From positions 62,001 to 126,000 of the forward strand of contig NZ_CAUI01000005.1 in assembly GCF_000350165.1 (NCBI RefSeq): a stretch of 64,000 bases of DNA, written 5' to 3'. The translations under genes were made by a program, and so were the position numbers. Source of the DNA: Halanaerobium saccharolyticum subsp. saccharolyticum DSM 6643 (GTDB lineage Bacteria > Bacillota > Halanaerobiia > Halanaerobiales > Halanaerobiaceae). Under the pieces are notes generated by a model. It was not told the DNA's origin and made no database searches. It was given only the letters and a program-made list of their open reading frames with translations. Within the stretch, counting starts at the first letter, position 1; each line of letters starts with the position of its first letter. Positions 38,470 through 47,624 of the stretch are shown here, piece by piece.

Positions 38470-38982
38470 ATGAATCAATTAATTTTTGCAGCCAGCTGGT
38501 CACCATATCTTATTGGAACCCTAATAGGTATTTTAAGTTGGGTTTCTTTTATAGTTTCTAAGAAACCTTTAGGTACTTCTACTTCCTATGCTCGGGCTTC
38601 AGCTAGATTGGGATCTATTTGTTGTGGAGATGCTGTTTTGGATTGGAAATATTATCAAAAATATAAACCTGAACTTGAATGGCAGTCGATGTTGGTGATA
38701 GGTATTGTAATTGGTAGTTTTATTTCAGCTATTATTTCTGGAGAATTTAATCTAACTTTTATACCGGCAACTGAATTTGAGTCAATCTTAAACCAGAATG
38801 TACTGGGGAGGATATTTTCTGCTTTTACTGGTGGAATTTTGTTGGGGTTTGGGGCTCGCTTAGCAGGTGGATGTACCAGCGGTCATGGTATAAGTGGAGC
38901 CTTTCAACTTAGTATTGCCAGCTGGATAAGTTTGATTTCGTTTTTCGTTGGTGGCGCTGCAGCTGCATTTTTAATTCTTTAA
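38470..38982 (+). CDS. YeeE/YedE sulfur-transport family protein (first half)
   Basis: This membrane protein of 170 residues has about four or five hydrophobic helices. The GARLAGGCTSGHGISG motif near the C-terminus carries the conserved Cys of thiosulfate transporter TsuA/YeeE, and RLGSICCGDAV has two more Cys. It is the N-terminal half-transporter. The other half is the next gene, 19 bases on. Together they probably import thiosulfate or another sulfane-sulfur species. The four following genes support a sulfur-handling role. Confidence 0.88.
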   Translation: MNQLIFAASWSPYLIGTLIGILSWVSFIVSKKPLGTSTSYARASARLGSICCGDAVLDWKYYQKYKPELEWQSMLVIGIVIGSFISAIISGEFNLTFIPATEFESILNQNVLGRIFSAFTGGILLGFGARLAGGCTSGHGISGAFQLSIASWISLISFFVGGAAAAFLIL

Positions 38983-39001
38983 TTAGGGCAGGTGAATATA
39001 A

Positions 39002-39538
39002 ATGGAAAGCAAAACTAGATTACTGAAAGGTCTGGGTACAGGAATTATTTTTGGTTTTTTACTCCAGCGTGGTGGAGTGACAGATTATAATGTATTGGTT
39101 GGCCAGCTCCTTTTAGAAGATTTTACTGTTGCTAAGATTATTTTGACAGCTATAGTTGTTGGAATGGTCGGTGTTCATTTTTTAAGTGATAGAGATATTA
39201 TTAAATTGAAGCCAAAATCTGGTTCTCTGAAGCGTACGCTTTCAGGAGGACTAATTTTTGGAGTTGGATTTGCTTTACTTGGTTATTGTCCTGGTACTAT
39301 TGCTGGAGCAATTGGCCAGGGAAGCATAGATGCTCTTATTCCAGGACTGCTTGGAATTTTCACAGGTTCATTTTTATTTGCTGCTTTTTATGAGAAATTT
39401 AGTAATTCAATAGATAAAGATAAATTTAAGGTTGATACACTGCCTGAACTTTTTAAGGTTAATCACTGGAAAGTCATTATTCCTTTATCTACTGTGATAA
39501 TTATTTTTTTAGTCTGGCTCGAAGTTATAGGTTTTTAA
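39002..39538 (+). CDS. YeeE/YedE family protein (second half, DUF6691-like)
   Basis: This membrane protein of 178 residues has about five hydrophobic helices. GIIFGFLLQRGGVTDYNVLVGQ and GYCPGTIAGAIGQGS are the motifs of the second half of split YeeE/YedE transporters, with the conserved Cys in GYCPGT. GGCAGGTG precedes the ATG. The stop is directly followed by the SLC13-like gene (one base between). Splitting into two genes is usual for this group and is not a frameshift. Confidence 0.88.
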   Translation: MESKTRLLKGLGTGIIFGFLLQRGGVTDYNVLVGQLLLEDFTVAKIILTAIVVGMVGVHFLSDRDIIKLKPKSGSLKRTLSGGLIFGVGFALLGYCPGTIAGAIGQGSIDALIPGLLGIFTGSFLFAAFYEKFSNSIDKDKFKVDTLPELFKVNHWKVIIPLSTVIIIFLVWLEVIGF

Positions 39539-39539
39539 G

Positions 39540-41333
39540 ATGGATTTTGAAATAGCTTTAACTCTAATAATTCTGGCAGCTACAATAATATTATTTATAA
39601 CTGAGACTTTTCGGGTAGATATAATTGCGATAATGGTGATGTTAACTTTAGGTTGGACAGGACTCATTAGCCCTGCAGAGGCTTTTTCAGGTCTTTCTAG
39701 TAATGCCGTGATAGCTATAATTGCAATTATGATCATAGGTTATGGGATGGAACAGTCTGGAGTGATGCAGAAGATAACTAAACCGCTGCTTGCTGTTTCT
39801 GGAAAAAACGAGAAGAGGTTAACAGTAATTCTCTCTCTTGCCTCCGGGGCTTTATCTGGATTAATGCAGAATATTGGTGTAATAGCATTATTTTTGCCTG
39901 TTGTCAGGAAAATGACTAGAAAGTTAAATTTATCTTTAAGAAAAGTTTTGATGCCGGTCGGTTTTGCAGTTATTCTTGGGGGAAATCTAACTATGGTTGG
40001 AGCGGGCAATTTAATTATTCTTAATGATCTTTTACTTCAGCAGGGTTCAGAACCTTTTAATTTATTTGCTGTATTTCCGATTGGGATTGTGGTTTTATTA
40101 TTTGGAATTACTTATTTTTATATCTTTGGAGGTCTTCTGCTGCCTAAAGCTGAAAAAAAGGAAGAAAATTTTTTGGAAAGACAGCAGAAATTGATTGCAA
40201 ATTGGGATCTCTCAACTAAAGCTCATAATTATATAATATCTGAAAAATCTATGCTTTTAAATAAGACTCTCGAAGAGTCAAAATTATGGGCAGATTATAA
40301 TCTTTATCTGCTTGCTTTAAAAGAAAATAATGATATCTCATATGCCCCCTGGCGCTTTACCAGATTTGCTGCTGGTCAGGAACTGATTATTATGGGAGAA
40401 GAAGCTGATTTGCATAATTTTGCGGAAGATTATAATTTAATTTCAAAAGAAGAATGCGAGCACTGTTTAAATCATCGTGAGCTGGAAGATACAGCTTTTG
40501 CTGAGCTTATGATACCGCCTCGTTCTGAGTTGACAGGGAAATCGATTAGAGATATTGCAGTTAGAAAAAATTATTTTGTTAATCCTATCTACTTAATTCG
40601 GGGAAAAAAAGAAATCGGAGATGATTTTTCTGATTTAACTTTAAGACCAGGAGATACATTGGTTGTCTATGGTCCAAATCAGAATATAAGGAATTTGAAA
40701 AAAGAAAATGAACTTATTTTATTGACTGCTCTGCCAAACAAGGATTCTGAAGCTAACAAACCTTTTTTGGCAATTGGATCATTCCTACTTTCAATTTTAT
40801 TAATAATTTTAGGTTTTAATTTAGGCTTAGCTTTTTTTACGGGAGCAGTTCTTATAATTTTATCTGGAATTGTAAAACCTAATGAAATTTATCAAGCAGT
40901 TGATTGGAAAACAGTTTTTTTGCTGACAGGTTTAATTCCTTTGGGAATAGCTATGGAGAATACCGGTGCTGCTAGTTATTTAGCTAATTTGATGATTATG
41001 CCGCTCAAAAATGGCCCAGTCTTTTTAATACTTTTAGCTGTTGCTCTGCTGGCCAGTATTTTTACATTATTTATGTCAAATGTTGCTGCTACAGTTGTGC
41101 TGGTCCCGTTGGTAATGATAATTGGAAATCAAATGGGAATTTCTCCCAGAGGACTTGCTCTATTGGCTGCCGTTTCGGCTTCTAATTCATTTATATTACC
41201 AACTCATCAGGTTAATGCCTTTTTTATGTCGGCAGGCGATTATAAGAGTAGTGATTATCTGAAAGCTGGAAGCTTTTTGTCATTTATTTATATTTTTATT
41301 GCAAGTTTGATTATTTATTTATTTTACATTTAA
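39540..41333 (+). CDS. SLC13/ArsB-type anion permease with TrkA-C domains
   Basis: This is an inner-membrane permease of 597 residues. Two bundles of hydrophobic helices (1-200 and 400-597) flank a soluble middle with two TrkA-C-like segments (about 215-300, and 317-395 including GDTLVVYGPNQN). Repeated NIGVIALFLPVV and MSNVAATVVLVPLVM match the paired hairpins of the CitT/SLC13/ArsB group. Family members carry sulfate, dicarboxylates or other anions. Here the context suggests a sulfur oxyanion such as sulfite or sulfate export or import. It follows the YeeE genes with one base between. Confidence 0.85.
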   Translation: MDFEIALTLIILAATIILFITETFRVDIIAIMVMLTLGWTGLISPAEAFSGLSSNAVIAIIAIMIIGYGMEQSGVMQKITKPLLAVSGKNEKRLTVILSLASGALSGLMQNIGVIALFLPVVRKMTRKLNLSLRKVLMPVGFAVILGGNLTMVGAGNLIILNDLLLQQGSEPFNLFAVFPIGIVVLLFGITYFYIFGGLLLPKAEKKEENFLERQQKLIANWDLSTKAHNYIISEKSMLLNKTLEESKLWADYNLYLLALKENNDISYAPWRFTRFAAGQELIIMGEEADLHNFAEDYNLISKEECEHCLNHRELEDTAFAELMIPPRSELTGKSIRDIAVRKNYFVNPIYLIRGKKEIGDDFSDLTLRPGDTLVVYGPNQNIRNLKKENELILLTALPNKDSEANKPFLAIGSFLLSILLIILGFNLGLAFFTGAVLIILSGIVKPNEIYQAVDWKTVFLLTGLIPLGIAMENTGAASYLANLMIMPLKNGPVFLILLAVALLASIFTLFMSNVAATVVLVPLVMIIGNQMGISPRGLALLAAVSASNSFILPTHQVNAFFMSAGDYKSSDYLKAGSFLSFIYIFIASLIIYLFYI

Positions 41334-41361
41334 AAAATTAACACAATAGGAGTGGTAATTT

Positions 41362-42729
41362 ATGTTATTTGAAAAAATTAAGTCACCAGGGCTTGCCCAT
41401 ATTTCTTATTTGATTGGTGATAAAAATCAAGCTGTTGTTATTGATCCAAGAAGAGATATTGATATTTATTTAGAAAAAGCTGTTGAAGCTGGCTATAAAA
41501 TCACTAAAATTTTTGAAACCCACCGTAATGAGGATTATCTTATTGGCTCAACTGAATTGAAAGCCAAGACTGGAGCTGAAATCTGGCATGCAGATCAGAA
41601 ACTTGCTTATCAATATGGAAATCCGGTTCAGGATGGTCAGAAATTTAAAGTAGGAAGTTTGAAGTTAGAAGCTATGCATACTCCAGGTCATACTCCTGGC
41701 TCAATGAGTTATGTACTTTATGGTTATGAAGGGGATCCCTGGATGGTGTTTACTGGAGATGCTCTTTTTGCAGGTGATGTAGGTAGAATTGATTTTTTGG
41801 GTGAGGAAAATTTGAAAAAAACAGGAAGCTGGTTGTATGATTCTATTTTTAATAAAATACTTCCCTTAGGTGATGAGGTTATTCTTTGTCCTGCTCATGG
41901 AGCTGGATCAGTTTGTGCCTCAGCTATTGCTGAAAGGGAAATGACAACTGTTGGGATAGAAAGAAAATTGAATCCTAAACTTCAGGTTGATAACAAGGAA
42001 GAATTTATCGAGTTAGTTGGTAAAATGCTTGAATATCCACCCTATTTTGAAAATATGGAAGAATCAAATTTAACTGGGCGAGAGCTTTTAGCTAATCATC
42101 AAAAACCAGCTGCTCTTTCAGCTGCTGAATTTGCTGAAGCTATGGATAATGAAGATACTTTTATTATAGATGTTAGAATGGAAGTTAGCTATGCATCAGC
42201 TCATGTTCCTGGATCAATTTCTATTCCACTTCAGAATCTACCGAGTTTTGTTGGTTGGTTTATTCCAACAGGAGCAAAAATTTTACTGGTTACAGAAGGT
42301 GAATATCCAGAAAAAGCTATTCGAGATTTATATAGGACTGGTTATGACAATATACTTGGTTATTTAGGTGGTGGGATAATCAACTGGCATATGGCTGGTA
42401 AAAAAAGTGAGTCTGTTAAGACAGTTACTGTTGATAAACTATGTAACTTACTAGATACTGAGTCTGGGAAGCACTTTATTCTGGATATTCGATCAGAAGA
42501 TGAACTTGAAGAAGAAGGTGAAATTCAGGATGCAGAGAATATTCATCTAACTCAGCTGCCTGAACACTATGACCAGTTACCTGAAGATAAACCTATTTAT
42601 ATATTCTGTGGCAGTGGTTTAAGATCTATGACTGCAGCAAGCTTATTAAAAAATGAAGGTTTTATTAATCAAAAAGTAGTATTAGGTGGGTTAATTGCCT
42701 GGAATTCAACTACTTGTCCAATTGTTTAG
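41362..42729 (+). CDS. Metallo-beta-lactamase/rhodanese fusion, persulfide dioxygenase-like
   Basis: The protein has 455 residues. The MBL domain (1-205) resembles ETHE1-type persulfide dioxygenases, but the metal motif THxHxDH reads ETHRNEDY, with H54, N56, D58 and Y59, so two His are lost. H110, D133 and H179 remain. The first rhodanese domain (about 255-350) lacks the active Cys. The second (about 355-455) keeps it as C416 in FCGSGLRS. The neighbours suggest a role in sulfane-sulfur transfer or detoxification. Loss of the dioxygenase site fits an anaerobe. Confidence 0.85.
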   Translation: MLFEKIKSPGLAHISYLIGDKNQAVVIDPRRDIDIYLEKAVEAGYKITKIFETHRNEDYLIGSTELKAKTGAEIWHADQKLAYQYGNPVQDGQKFKVGSLKLEAMHTPGHTPGSMSYVLYGYEGDPWMVFTGDALFAGDVGRIDFLGEENLKKTGSWLYDSIFNKILPLGDEVILCPAHGAGSVCASAIAEREMTTVGIERKLNPKLQVDNKEEFIELVGKMLEYPPYFENMEESNLTGRELLANHQKPAALSAAEFAEAMDNEDTFIIDVRMEVSYASAHVPGSISIPLQNLPSFVGWFIPTGAKILLVTEGEYPEKAIRDLYRTGYDNILGYLGGGIINWHMAGKKSESVKTVTVDKLCNLLDTESGKHFILDIRSEDELEEEGEIQDAENIHLTQLPEHYDQLPEDKPIYIFCGSGLRSMTAASLLKNEGFINQKVVLGGLIAWNSTTCPIV

Positions 42730-42756
42730 TAATTAAAAAAATAATACGTAAAAATT

Positions 42757-42780
42757 AAGTGGCCCCTTGGGGCCACTTTT
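42757..42780 (+). terminator. Terminator of the sulfur operon
   Basis: AAGTGGCC (42757-42764) and GGCCACTT (42771-42778) pair, extended by CC/GG in the loop, with TT after and AT-rich sequence beyond. Confidence 0.88.
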
Positions 42781-42835
42781 AATATTACTTTTTGCAAATG
42801 CTGAAGTATATTTGTTAAAAGTTTCTTAAATTAAC

Positions 42836-42864
42836 TTGACTTTTTTTAAACTATATCGTATTAT
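42836..42864 (+). promoter_or_regulatory. Promoter of the ArsR-type regulator
   Basis: TTGACT (42836-42841) and TATTAT (42859-42864) are 17 bases apart, before the arsR-like gene. Confidence 0.65.
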
Positions 42865-42897
42865 TTAGATAAAGCTTAATAAATGGAGGTAAGGCGA

Positions 42898-43227
42898 ATG
42901 CCTTTTTTTACAAATGATAATGCCGAAGAGGTTTTAGAAGATAATTTAAAAATGTTAGAAGAAGAAGCTGACTTACTTAAGGCTCTGGCTCATCCAATTC
43001 GTTTAGCAATTGTTAAGGGGCTGATGAAAGAGGAAGGATGTAATGTTTCTGAAATGCAGAAATGTTTAAATATTCCTCAGTCAACACTTTCTCAACATCT
43101 TGCTAAACTAAGAGAATCAGAGATTTTAAGTAGTGAACGTAATGGTTTGGAAAGAAATTATTATGTAATTGATGAGCAGGCAAAAAAAATTATTAAAGTA
43201 CTAAGCAATTTAAAACTAGGATTATAA
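42898..43227 (+). CDS. ArsR-family transcriptional repressor, possible sulfur sensor
   Basis: This winged-helix repressor of 109 residues has the ArsR core KALAHPIRLAIVKGL and the recognition region IPQSTLSQHLAKLRES. C48 (EEGCNV) and C56 (QKCLN) are the only cysteines and flank the start of the DNA-binding helices. Related BigR/SqrR repressors sense persulfide through two cysteines. I start at ATG 42898, 8 bases after GGAGG; an earlier ATG at 42883 lies just upstream of the site. Position after the sulfur operon suggests control of it, but the cysteine positions are not proven homologous. Confidence 0.85.
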   Translation: MPFFTNDNAEEVLEDNLKMLEEEADLLKALAHPIRLAIVKGLMKEEGCNVSEMQKCLNIPQSTLSQHLAKLRESEILSSERNGLERNYYVIDEQAKKIIKVLSNLKLGL

Positions 43228-43240
43228 TCTTAAATTATAG

Positions 43241-43266
43241 GGGGACCCATTTGGGTTCCTTTAAAT
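43241..43266. terminator. Hairpin between convergent arsR-type and MATE genes
   Basis: GGGGACCC pairs with GGGTTCCT (43241-43260, with G-T pairs) around ATTT. T-rich sequence follows on the plus strand, so it mainly serves the arsR-type gene. Confidence 0.6.
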
Positions 43267-43271
43267 TTTAT

Positions 43272-44639
43272 TTAATAACTTTTTTTTTCCATTTCGTTAT
43301 AAATTCTTTTAAATTTAAATCTCAACCAGATAGAAGCAGGTATAATACTAACAGCTTCTGAAATAGGAAAAGCAAACCAAAGGTATTCTAAACCAAACCA
43401 TTGACCTAATAAATACATAACAGGGAGCAGCACAATTATTTGTCTTAAAAAAGAAAAGAATAAGCTTGGGAATCCATTACCCAGAGCCTGAAAAGTTGTG
43501 GAAATAATTATTGCTGGCCCTATTATAGGAAAAGCAATACTAATTTTTTTAAGTGTATTAGTTCCAATGCGAAGCAGCTCCGGATCGTTATTAAACATTT
43601 TGATGAGTAATTCAGGTACACTTTGAAAAATAATAAAACCTGTAGTTGTAAATATAACAGCAACTAAAAGAGCAGATTTAAAAGTCTTTTTCATTCTGTT
43701 TGGATTATTATGGCCATAATTATAACCAATGATCGGCATAAAGCCTTGATTAAGACCAAATACTGGCATAAAAACAAAAGACTGTAATCTGAAATAGATA
43801 CCAGCAGCGGCAATTGCTGTACTGCCAAAGCCAGCAAGTATTTTATTCATTCCTCCCAGCATAAAACTGGCTAAAAACTGCATAACCATAGCGGGAAAGC
43901 CTACAACATAAATATCTTTTATTATCTGAAAGTTGAAAGAAAAATCTTTTAAAGAAATTTTCAATTCATTTTTCTTACTAAACAGAAGTATATGAATTAA
44001 GAATGCACCACTTATTATTCTTGCTGCAACTGTAGCAATTGCCGCCCCAGCTACTCCCATTTCAGGAAAAATCCAAAGACCATAAATTAAAAAAGGGTCT
44101 AAAATAATGTTAAGAATTGAGCCAATTAACATTGCTACCATAGGAGTGAAAGTGTTACCCTCACCTCGAAGTATATTATTACTGATCATAGGAAAGAACA
44201 TAGCAATAGAACCCATAAGTATAATTTTTATATATTCACTTCCCATTTTAATTAAATTAATTTCATTAGTAAATAATTGCAATATTTGATCTGAAAAGAA
44301 AAAACCAAAAGCAGCAACTATAATTCCATAAAATAAAGAAAGCATAATACTATGTTCTGCTGCATTAACAGCAGCATGTTTATTATTTTCTCCTAATCTT
44401 CTTGAGATTAATGAACTGGCACCTACTCCTGTTCCGACTCCAATGCCGATTAGAATAATTTGAATTGGGAAAGCTAAAGAAAGAGCAGAAAGAGCATCAG
44501 TACTAATTCTGCCGACATAAACACTGTCAACTACGTTGTATAAAGCTTGAATTGCCATTGCTATAATTGATGGTATAGAGAGCCTCATTAATAGGGGAAT
44601 TATCGGCTCTGTACCAAGTTTTTGAGAATTGCTTTGCAT
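43272..44639 (-). CDS. MATE-family multidrug/toxin efflux transporter
   Basis: This integral membrane antiporter has about 455 residues and twelve hydrophobic helices. The N-terminal region LMRLSIPSIIAMAIQALYNVVDSVYVG is the first MATE helix, and the second half has FPAMVMQFLASFML and the GLNQGFMPIIGYNYG motif. I take ATG 44639 as start because GGAGG lies 7 bases before it; an ORF extension to 44735 includes that ribosome site. It is second in a two-gene minus-strand operon after an AEC transporter, 20 bases away. Substrate unknown. Confidence 0.93.
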   Translation of the reverse strand: MQSNSQKLGTEPIIPLLMRLSIPSIIAMAIQALYNVVDSVYVGRISTDALSALSLAFPIQIILIGIGVGTGVGASSLISRRLGENNKHAAVNAAEHSIMLSLFYGIIVAAFGFFFSDQILQLFTNEINLIKMGSEYIKIILMGSIAMFFPMISNNILRGEGNTFTPMVAMLIGSILNIILDPFLIYGLWIFPEMGVAGAAIATVAARIISGAFLIHILLFSKKNELKISLKDFSFNFQIIKDIYVVGFPAMVMQFLASFMLGGMNKILAGFGSTAIAAAGIYFRLQSFVFMPVFGLNQGFMPIIGYNYGHNNPNRMKKTFKSALLVAVIFTTTGFIIFQSVPELLIKMFNNDPELLRIGTNTLKKISIAFPIIGPAIIISTTFQALGNGFPSLFFSFLRQIIVLLPVMYLLGQWFGLEYLWFAFPISEAVSIIPASIWLRFKFKRIYNEMEKKSY

Positions 44640-44659
44640 TTTACTTCCTCCATTGATTA

Positions 44660-45589
44660 TTATTTTAAATATGTGGTTAAATAAGAAATTAAAGGGATAC
44701 TGAAGCCAGCCATTAGAGTAGATAAAAATAGGCATTCAGCTGCAAAAATATAATTACCCTCATATCTTTCTGCAAAAATAACTCCATTGGCAGCAGCAGG
44801 CATTGCTATCTGTAAAATTAAAATAGTTCTTATCGGATCAGAAATATTGAAATAATTTAAAATTATAAGAGCAGCAGCAGGAATTATTAATAACTTTAAA
44901 GTTGAGTAAGCAATAATATTTAAATCTTTGAAAATACCCCAGATCTTAATTTGTGCCAGGCCACTGCCAATAACCAGCATCGAAAGTGGAAAAGTAGCCT
45001 CTGCAAGCATATTTACAGCATTCATGATTAAATTCGGAAGTTTGAGACCTGTGAGCATTAAAAATAAACCAATAATAATTGCAATCACACCATTATTAAA
45101 AATATCTCTTAAATTAATTTTCTTCGATTCATTCCCTCTTAAAAAAAGGTTGGCGCCATAGGTCCATAAAAAAATATTAAAGACAACAACTCCGATCGAG
45201 CCGAAGAAAATCCCATTTTCTGGGAAGATAACATCTATCACTGGTAGTCCCATATAACCAACATTGCCAAAAATTAAGAAAAATTTTAAAACAATTTTTT
45301 TATCTCTGGAAATAGAAAAAGATTTAGAAATAATTGAAGCAAGTAGTATTAAAATCAAATAAAAAGCAATCCAGTATAGAAATAAATCGGTAAAATTATC
45401 TAGCATTTTAGCAGTAATATCAATCTGGAGTGAAGAAATTAACATTGCAGGAATGATTAAATCCAAAAGTAGTTTAGATATTGCACCAGTTTCTTTCTTG
45501 TCAAGATGCTTGCTGCGTCTGAGAAAATAACCAACAGCAATGAGTAGGAATAATGATATGATTTGAGTTATTACAACCTGAAAATTCAA
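44660..45589 (-). CDS. AEC-family transporter (auxin efflux carrier-like)
   Basis: This membrane protein of 309 residues has about ten hydrophobic helices in two five-helix bundles. FGNVGYMGLPVI with its conserved Asn-Pro-like crossing, and AMPAAANGVIFAERY near the C-terminus, are hallmarks of the AEC family. The start is TTG at 45589 with AGGGGG 7 bases before it. Bacterial members move malate, malonate or other organic anions. It is the first gene of the minus-strand operon with the MATE transporter. Confidence 0.9.
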   Translation of the reverse strand: MNFQVVITQIISLFLLIAVGYFLRRSKHLDKKETGAISKLLLDLIIPAMLISSLQIDITAKMLDNFTDLFLYWIAFYLILILLASIISKSFSISRDKKIVLKFFLIFGNVGYMGLPVIDVIFPENGIFFGSIGVVVFNIFLWTYGANLFLRGNESKKINLRDIFNNGVIAIIIGLFLMLTGLKLPNLIMNAVNMLAEATFPLSMLVIGSGLAQIKIWGIFKDLNIIAYSTLKLLIIPAAALIILNYFNISDPIRTILILQIAMPAAANGVIFAERYEGNYIFAAECLFLSTLMAGFSIPLISYLTTYLK

Positions 45590-45734
45590 AGAACTGCCCC
45601 CTATTATAGTATTCTAAACTTAAGAAACTAATCAAAGCAAATAATTAATTTTCAACCAGAGTTAAATTTATTTCTAATTGATAAATATTCTATCAAATAA
45701 TTTTACCATAGAAGTATTAACCTGTAAAGCTGGC

Positions 45735-45764
45735 TTGATAAGCAGGAAGTTTTTGTGATAAACT
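45735..45764 (+). promoter_or_regulatory. Possible rlmD promoter
   Basis: TTGATA (45735-45740) and TAAACT (45759-45764) are 18 bases apart. The surrounding GTAAAG (45724-45729) and CTTTAC (45763-45768) form an inverted repeat. Confidence 0.4.
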
Positions 45765-45812
45765 TTACACGTATGAGATATTAATAATAATTATTATAAA
45801 GGAGTGCAAATT

Positions 45813-47168
45813 TTGAAAAAAGGTGAGATTAAAATTTTTAAAATCGATGATTTAGCTCACGGGGGAGATGGAGTGGCCAGAGCTGAAAATGGCATGGCTG
45901 TGTTTATTTCTCTGACCTTGCCTGGGGATCTGGTTAAAGCAAAAATAACTAAAATAAAAAAAGACTATGCTTTTGCTAAATTAATAAAAGTAATTGAAGC
46001 TGGATCAGGGAGAATTGAAGCCCCTTGTCCTGTATATAATGAATGTGGAGGCTGTCAGCTGCAGCATATTGATTATCAAAAAGAGTTGGAATTTAAACAT
46101 AATAATATAAAACAGCTAATTAATAGGATAGCAGGTATTGAAAAATTTGAATTAAAGGATGTGCTGGCAGCAGATGATGATTTTCGCTATCGTAATAAGG
46201 CTCAATTCCCCTTAAAGTTAGACGAAAATGATCAAATTACTGCTGGTTTTTATAAAAGAGGAAGTCATGATATAGTTCCAAATCATGACTGTTTGATTCA
46301 GCATCCCTTAATTAATAGAATTTTAAGAGTAACTTTAGAAGAATTAAATAAATTTCAATTGAGTGTATATAATGAAAATAATCTTCGAGGTTTATTGAGG
46401 CATCTAGTTATTAGAGTAGGAACCTGCACTAATCAAGGACTGCTTGTTATGGTAACTAATGGGGACGATTTTATTGATAAGAACTTAATTGCAAAAACTT
46501 TAATGCGTAAAATACCTGAGTTAAAAGGAGTAGTTCAAAATATAAATAATGAGGACACAAATGTGATTTTTGGTAAAGAAGATATACTTTTAGCAGGTGA
46601 GAATAAAATTACAGAATATATTGGGCAGACTGCTTATCTGATTTCTGCTAGATCATTTTTTCAGGTAAATACTATGCAGGCTAAAAAATTATATGATACT
46701 GCAGCAAAATATCTTGGTAATGATCGCAGCGCCAAAGTGATTGATGCTTTTTCTGGTACAGGAAGCATTGCCCTTTATCTGGCAGATAAGGCCGAAAAAA
46801 TATATGCAGTGGAATCTTTGGAATCGGCTGTAAAAGATGCTGAAAAAAATGCTAAATTAAATAATATTAATAATGTGGAATTCAAAGAAGGTTTGGTTGA
46901 AGAAGAACTTTCAGAACTGCTGGAAAAAGAAGAAATCGATAGCATAATATTTGATCCACCCCGTAAAGGCTTGGACGAAAAAACAGTTGATTTATTATTA
47001 GCAAGTTCCATTAAAAAAATAATATATATATCCTGCAACCCAGCTACCCAGGCAAGAGATTTGAAAAAATTAAAGGAAAAATATAATTTAGTCAAAATTC
47101 AACCTGTAGATTTATTTCCTCAAACTTATCATATAGAATCTGTAGCCTTATTAGAATTGAATAATTAA
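45813..47168 (+). CDS. rlmD: 23S rRNA (uracil-C5)-methyltransferase, RlmD/RumA family
   Basis: This SAM-dependent enzyme makes m5U in 23S rRNA. The 451 residues have an N-terminal TRAM domain (IDDLAHGGDGVAR), the [4Fe-4S] motif CPVYNECGGCQLQH, the SAM site DAFSGTGSIALYLA, DPPRKG, and the catalytic Cys in ISCNPATQARDL. I start at TTG 45813, 8 bases after AAGGAG; the GTG at 45804 overlaps that site. It might target U747, U1939 or both, as Gram-positive relatives do. It stands alone between operons. Confidence 0.94.
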   Translation: MKKGEIKIFKIDDLAHGGDGVARAENGMAVFISLTLPGDLVKAKITKIKKDYAFAKLIKVIEAGSGRIEAPCPVYNECGGCQLQHIDYQKELEFKHNNIKQLINRIAGIEKFELKDVLAADDDFRYRNKAQFPLKLDENDQITAGFYKRGSHDIVPNHDCLIQHPLINRILRVTLEELNKFQLSVYNENNLRGLLRHLVIRVGTCTNQGLLVMVTNGDDFIDKNLIAKTLMRKIPELKGVVQNINNEDTNVIFGKEDILLAGENKITEYIGQTAYLISARSFFQVNTMQAKKLYDTAAKYLGNDRSAKVIDAFSGTGSIALYLADKAEKIYAVESLESAVKDAEKNAKLNNINNVEFKEGLVEEELSELLEKEEIDSIIFDPPRKGLDEKTVDLLLASSIKKIIYISCNPATQARDLKKLKEKYNLVKIQPVDLFPQTYHIESVALLELNN

Positions 47169-47218
47169 ATTTAAATGATAGTTTTTGTTTTTATCTAAAA
47201 GAGCTGTAAATTAATAAC

Positions 47219-47248
47219 TTGCTAAAGTACTTTAATTTATGATATATT
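47219..47248 (+). promoter_or_regulatory. Promoter of the small membrane protein gene
   Basis: TTGCTA (47219-47224) and TATATT (47243-47248) are 18 bases apart. Confidence 0.4.
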
Positions 47249-47308
47249 ATTATAAAGTTGGATTTATTTTTTAAAGAATAAAGTTACTCCACATTTGGAG
47301 GTTATATT

Positions 47309-47581
47309 ATGAATTTATTTTTATTGATTATCTTTGTCTTGGTTGGTATTGCAGGACTATTTTATAATGTTGATTCTGGAGTGTTTATTGGCTTAGGATT
47401 AATTCCGTGGCAAATATTAAAAATTAAACTAAAGCGTAAGTTTGTATTAACCGCTATTATTCTTAGTTCTGCTGCAGGTCTTGGATATTTTGTTTATTAT
47501 TCAAAGTGGTTAATTGCTGTCTTATTTATTTTCATTCAGCTTTATAATTATTGGGGTTATTTAAATATAGTAAATGAATAG
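47309..47581 (+). CDS. Small membrane protein of unknown function
   Basis: The protein has 90 residues with three hydrophobic segments (about 2-28, 44-60, 62-82). A basic stretch, KIKLKRKF, lies between the first two. No domain is recognised. TTTGGAGG precedes the ATG. It lies 43 bases before the fmdB-type gene, with which it is probably co-transcribed. Confidence 0.65.
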   Translation: MNLFLLIIFVLVGIAGLFYNVDSGVFIGLGLIPWQILKIKLKRKFVLTAIILSSAAGLGYFVYYSKWLIAVLFIFIQLYNYWGYLNIVNE

Positions 47582-47624
47582 TTAAGCATAAAATTTTAAA
47601 ATTATATATGAAGGAGGAAGAAAA

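Noticed and set aside
39002-39538. Frameshift splitting one YeeE/YedE gene into two
   Set aside because: Each half has its own ribosome site and start, and the two-gene form is common in this family.
46775-47095. Minus-strand open frame of 106 residues inside rlmD
   Set aside because: It lies antisense to the conserved methyltransferase domain, is Ser-rich as expected for a shadow frame, and has no ribosome site.
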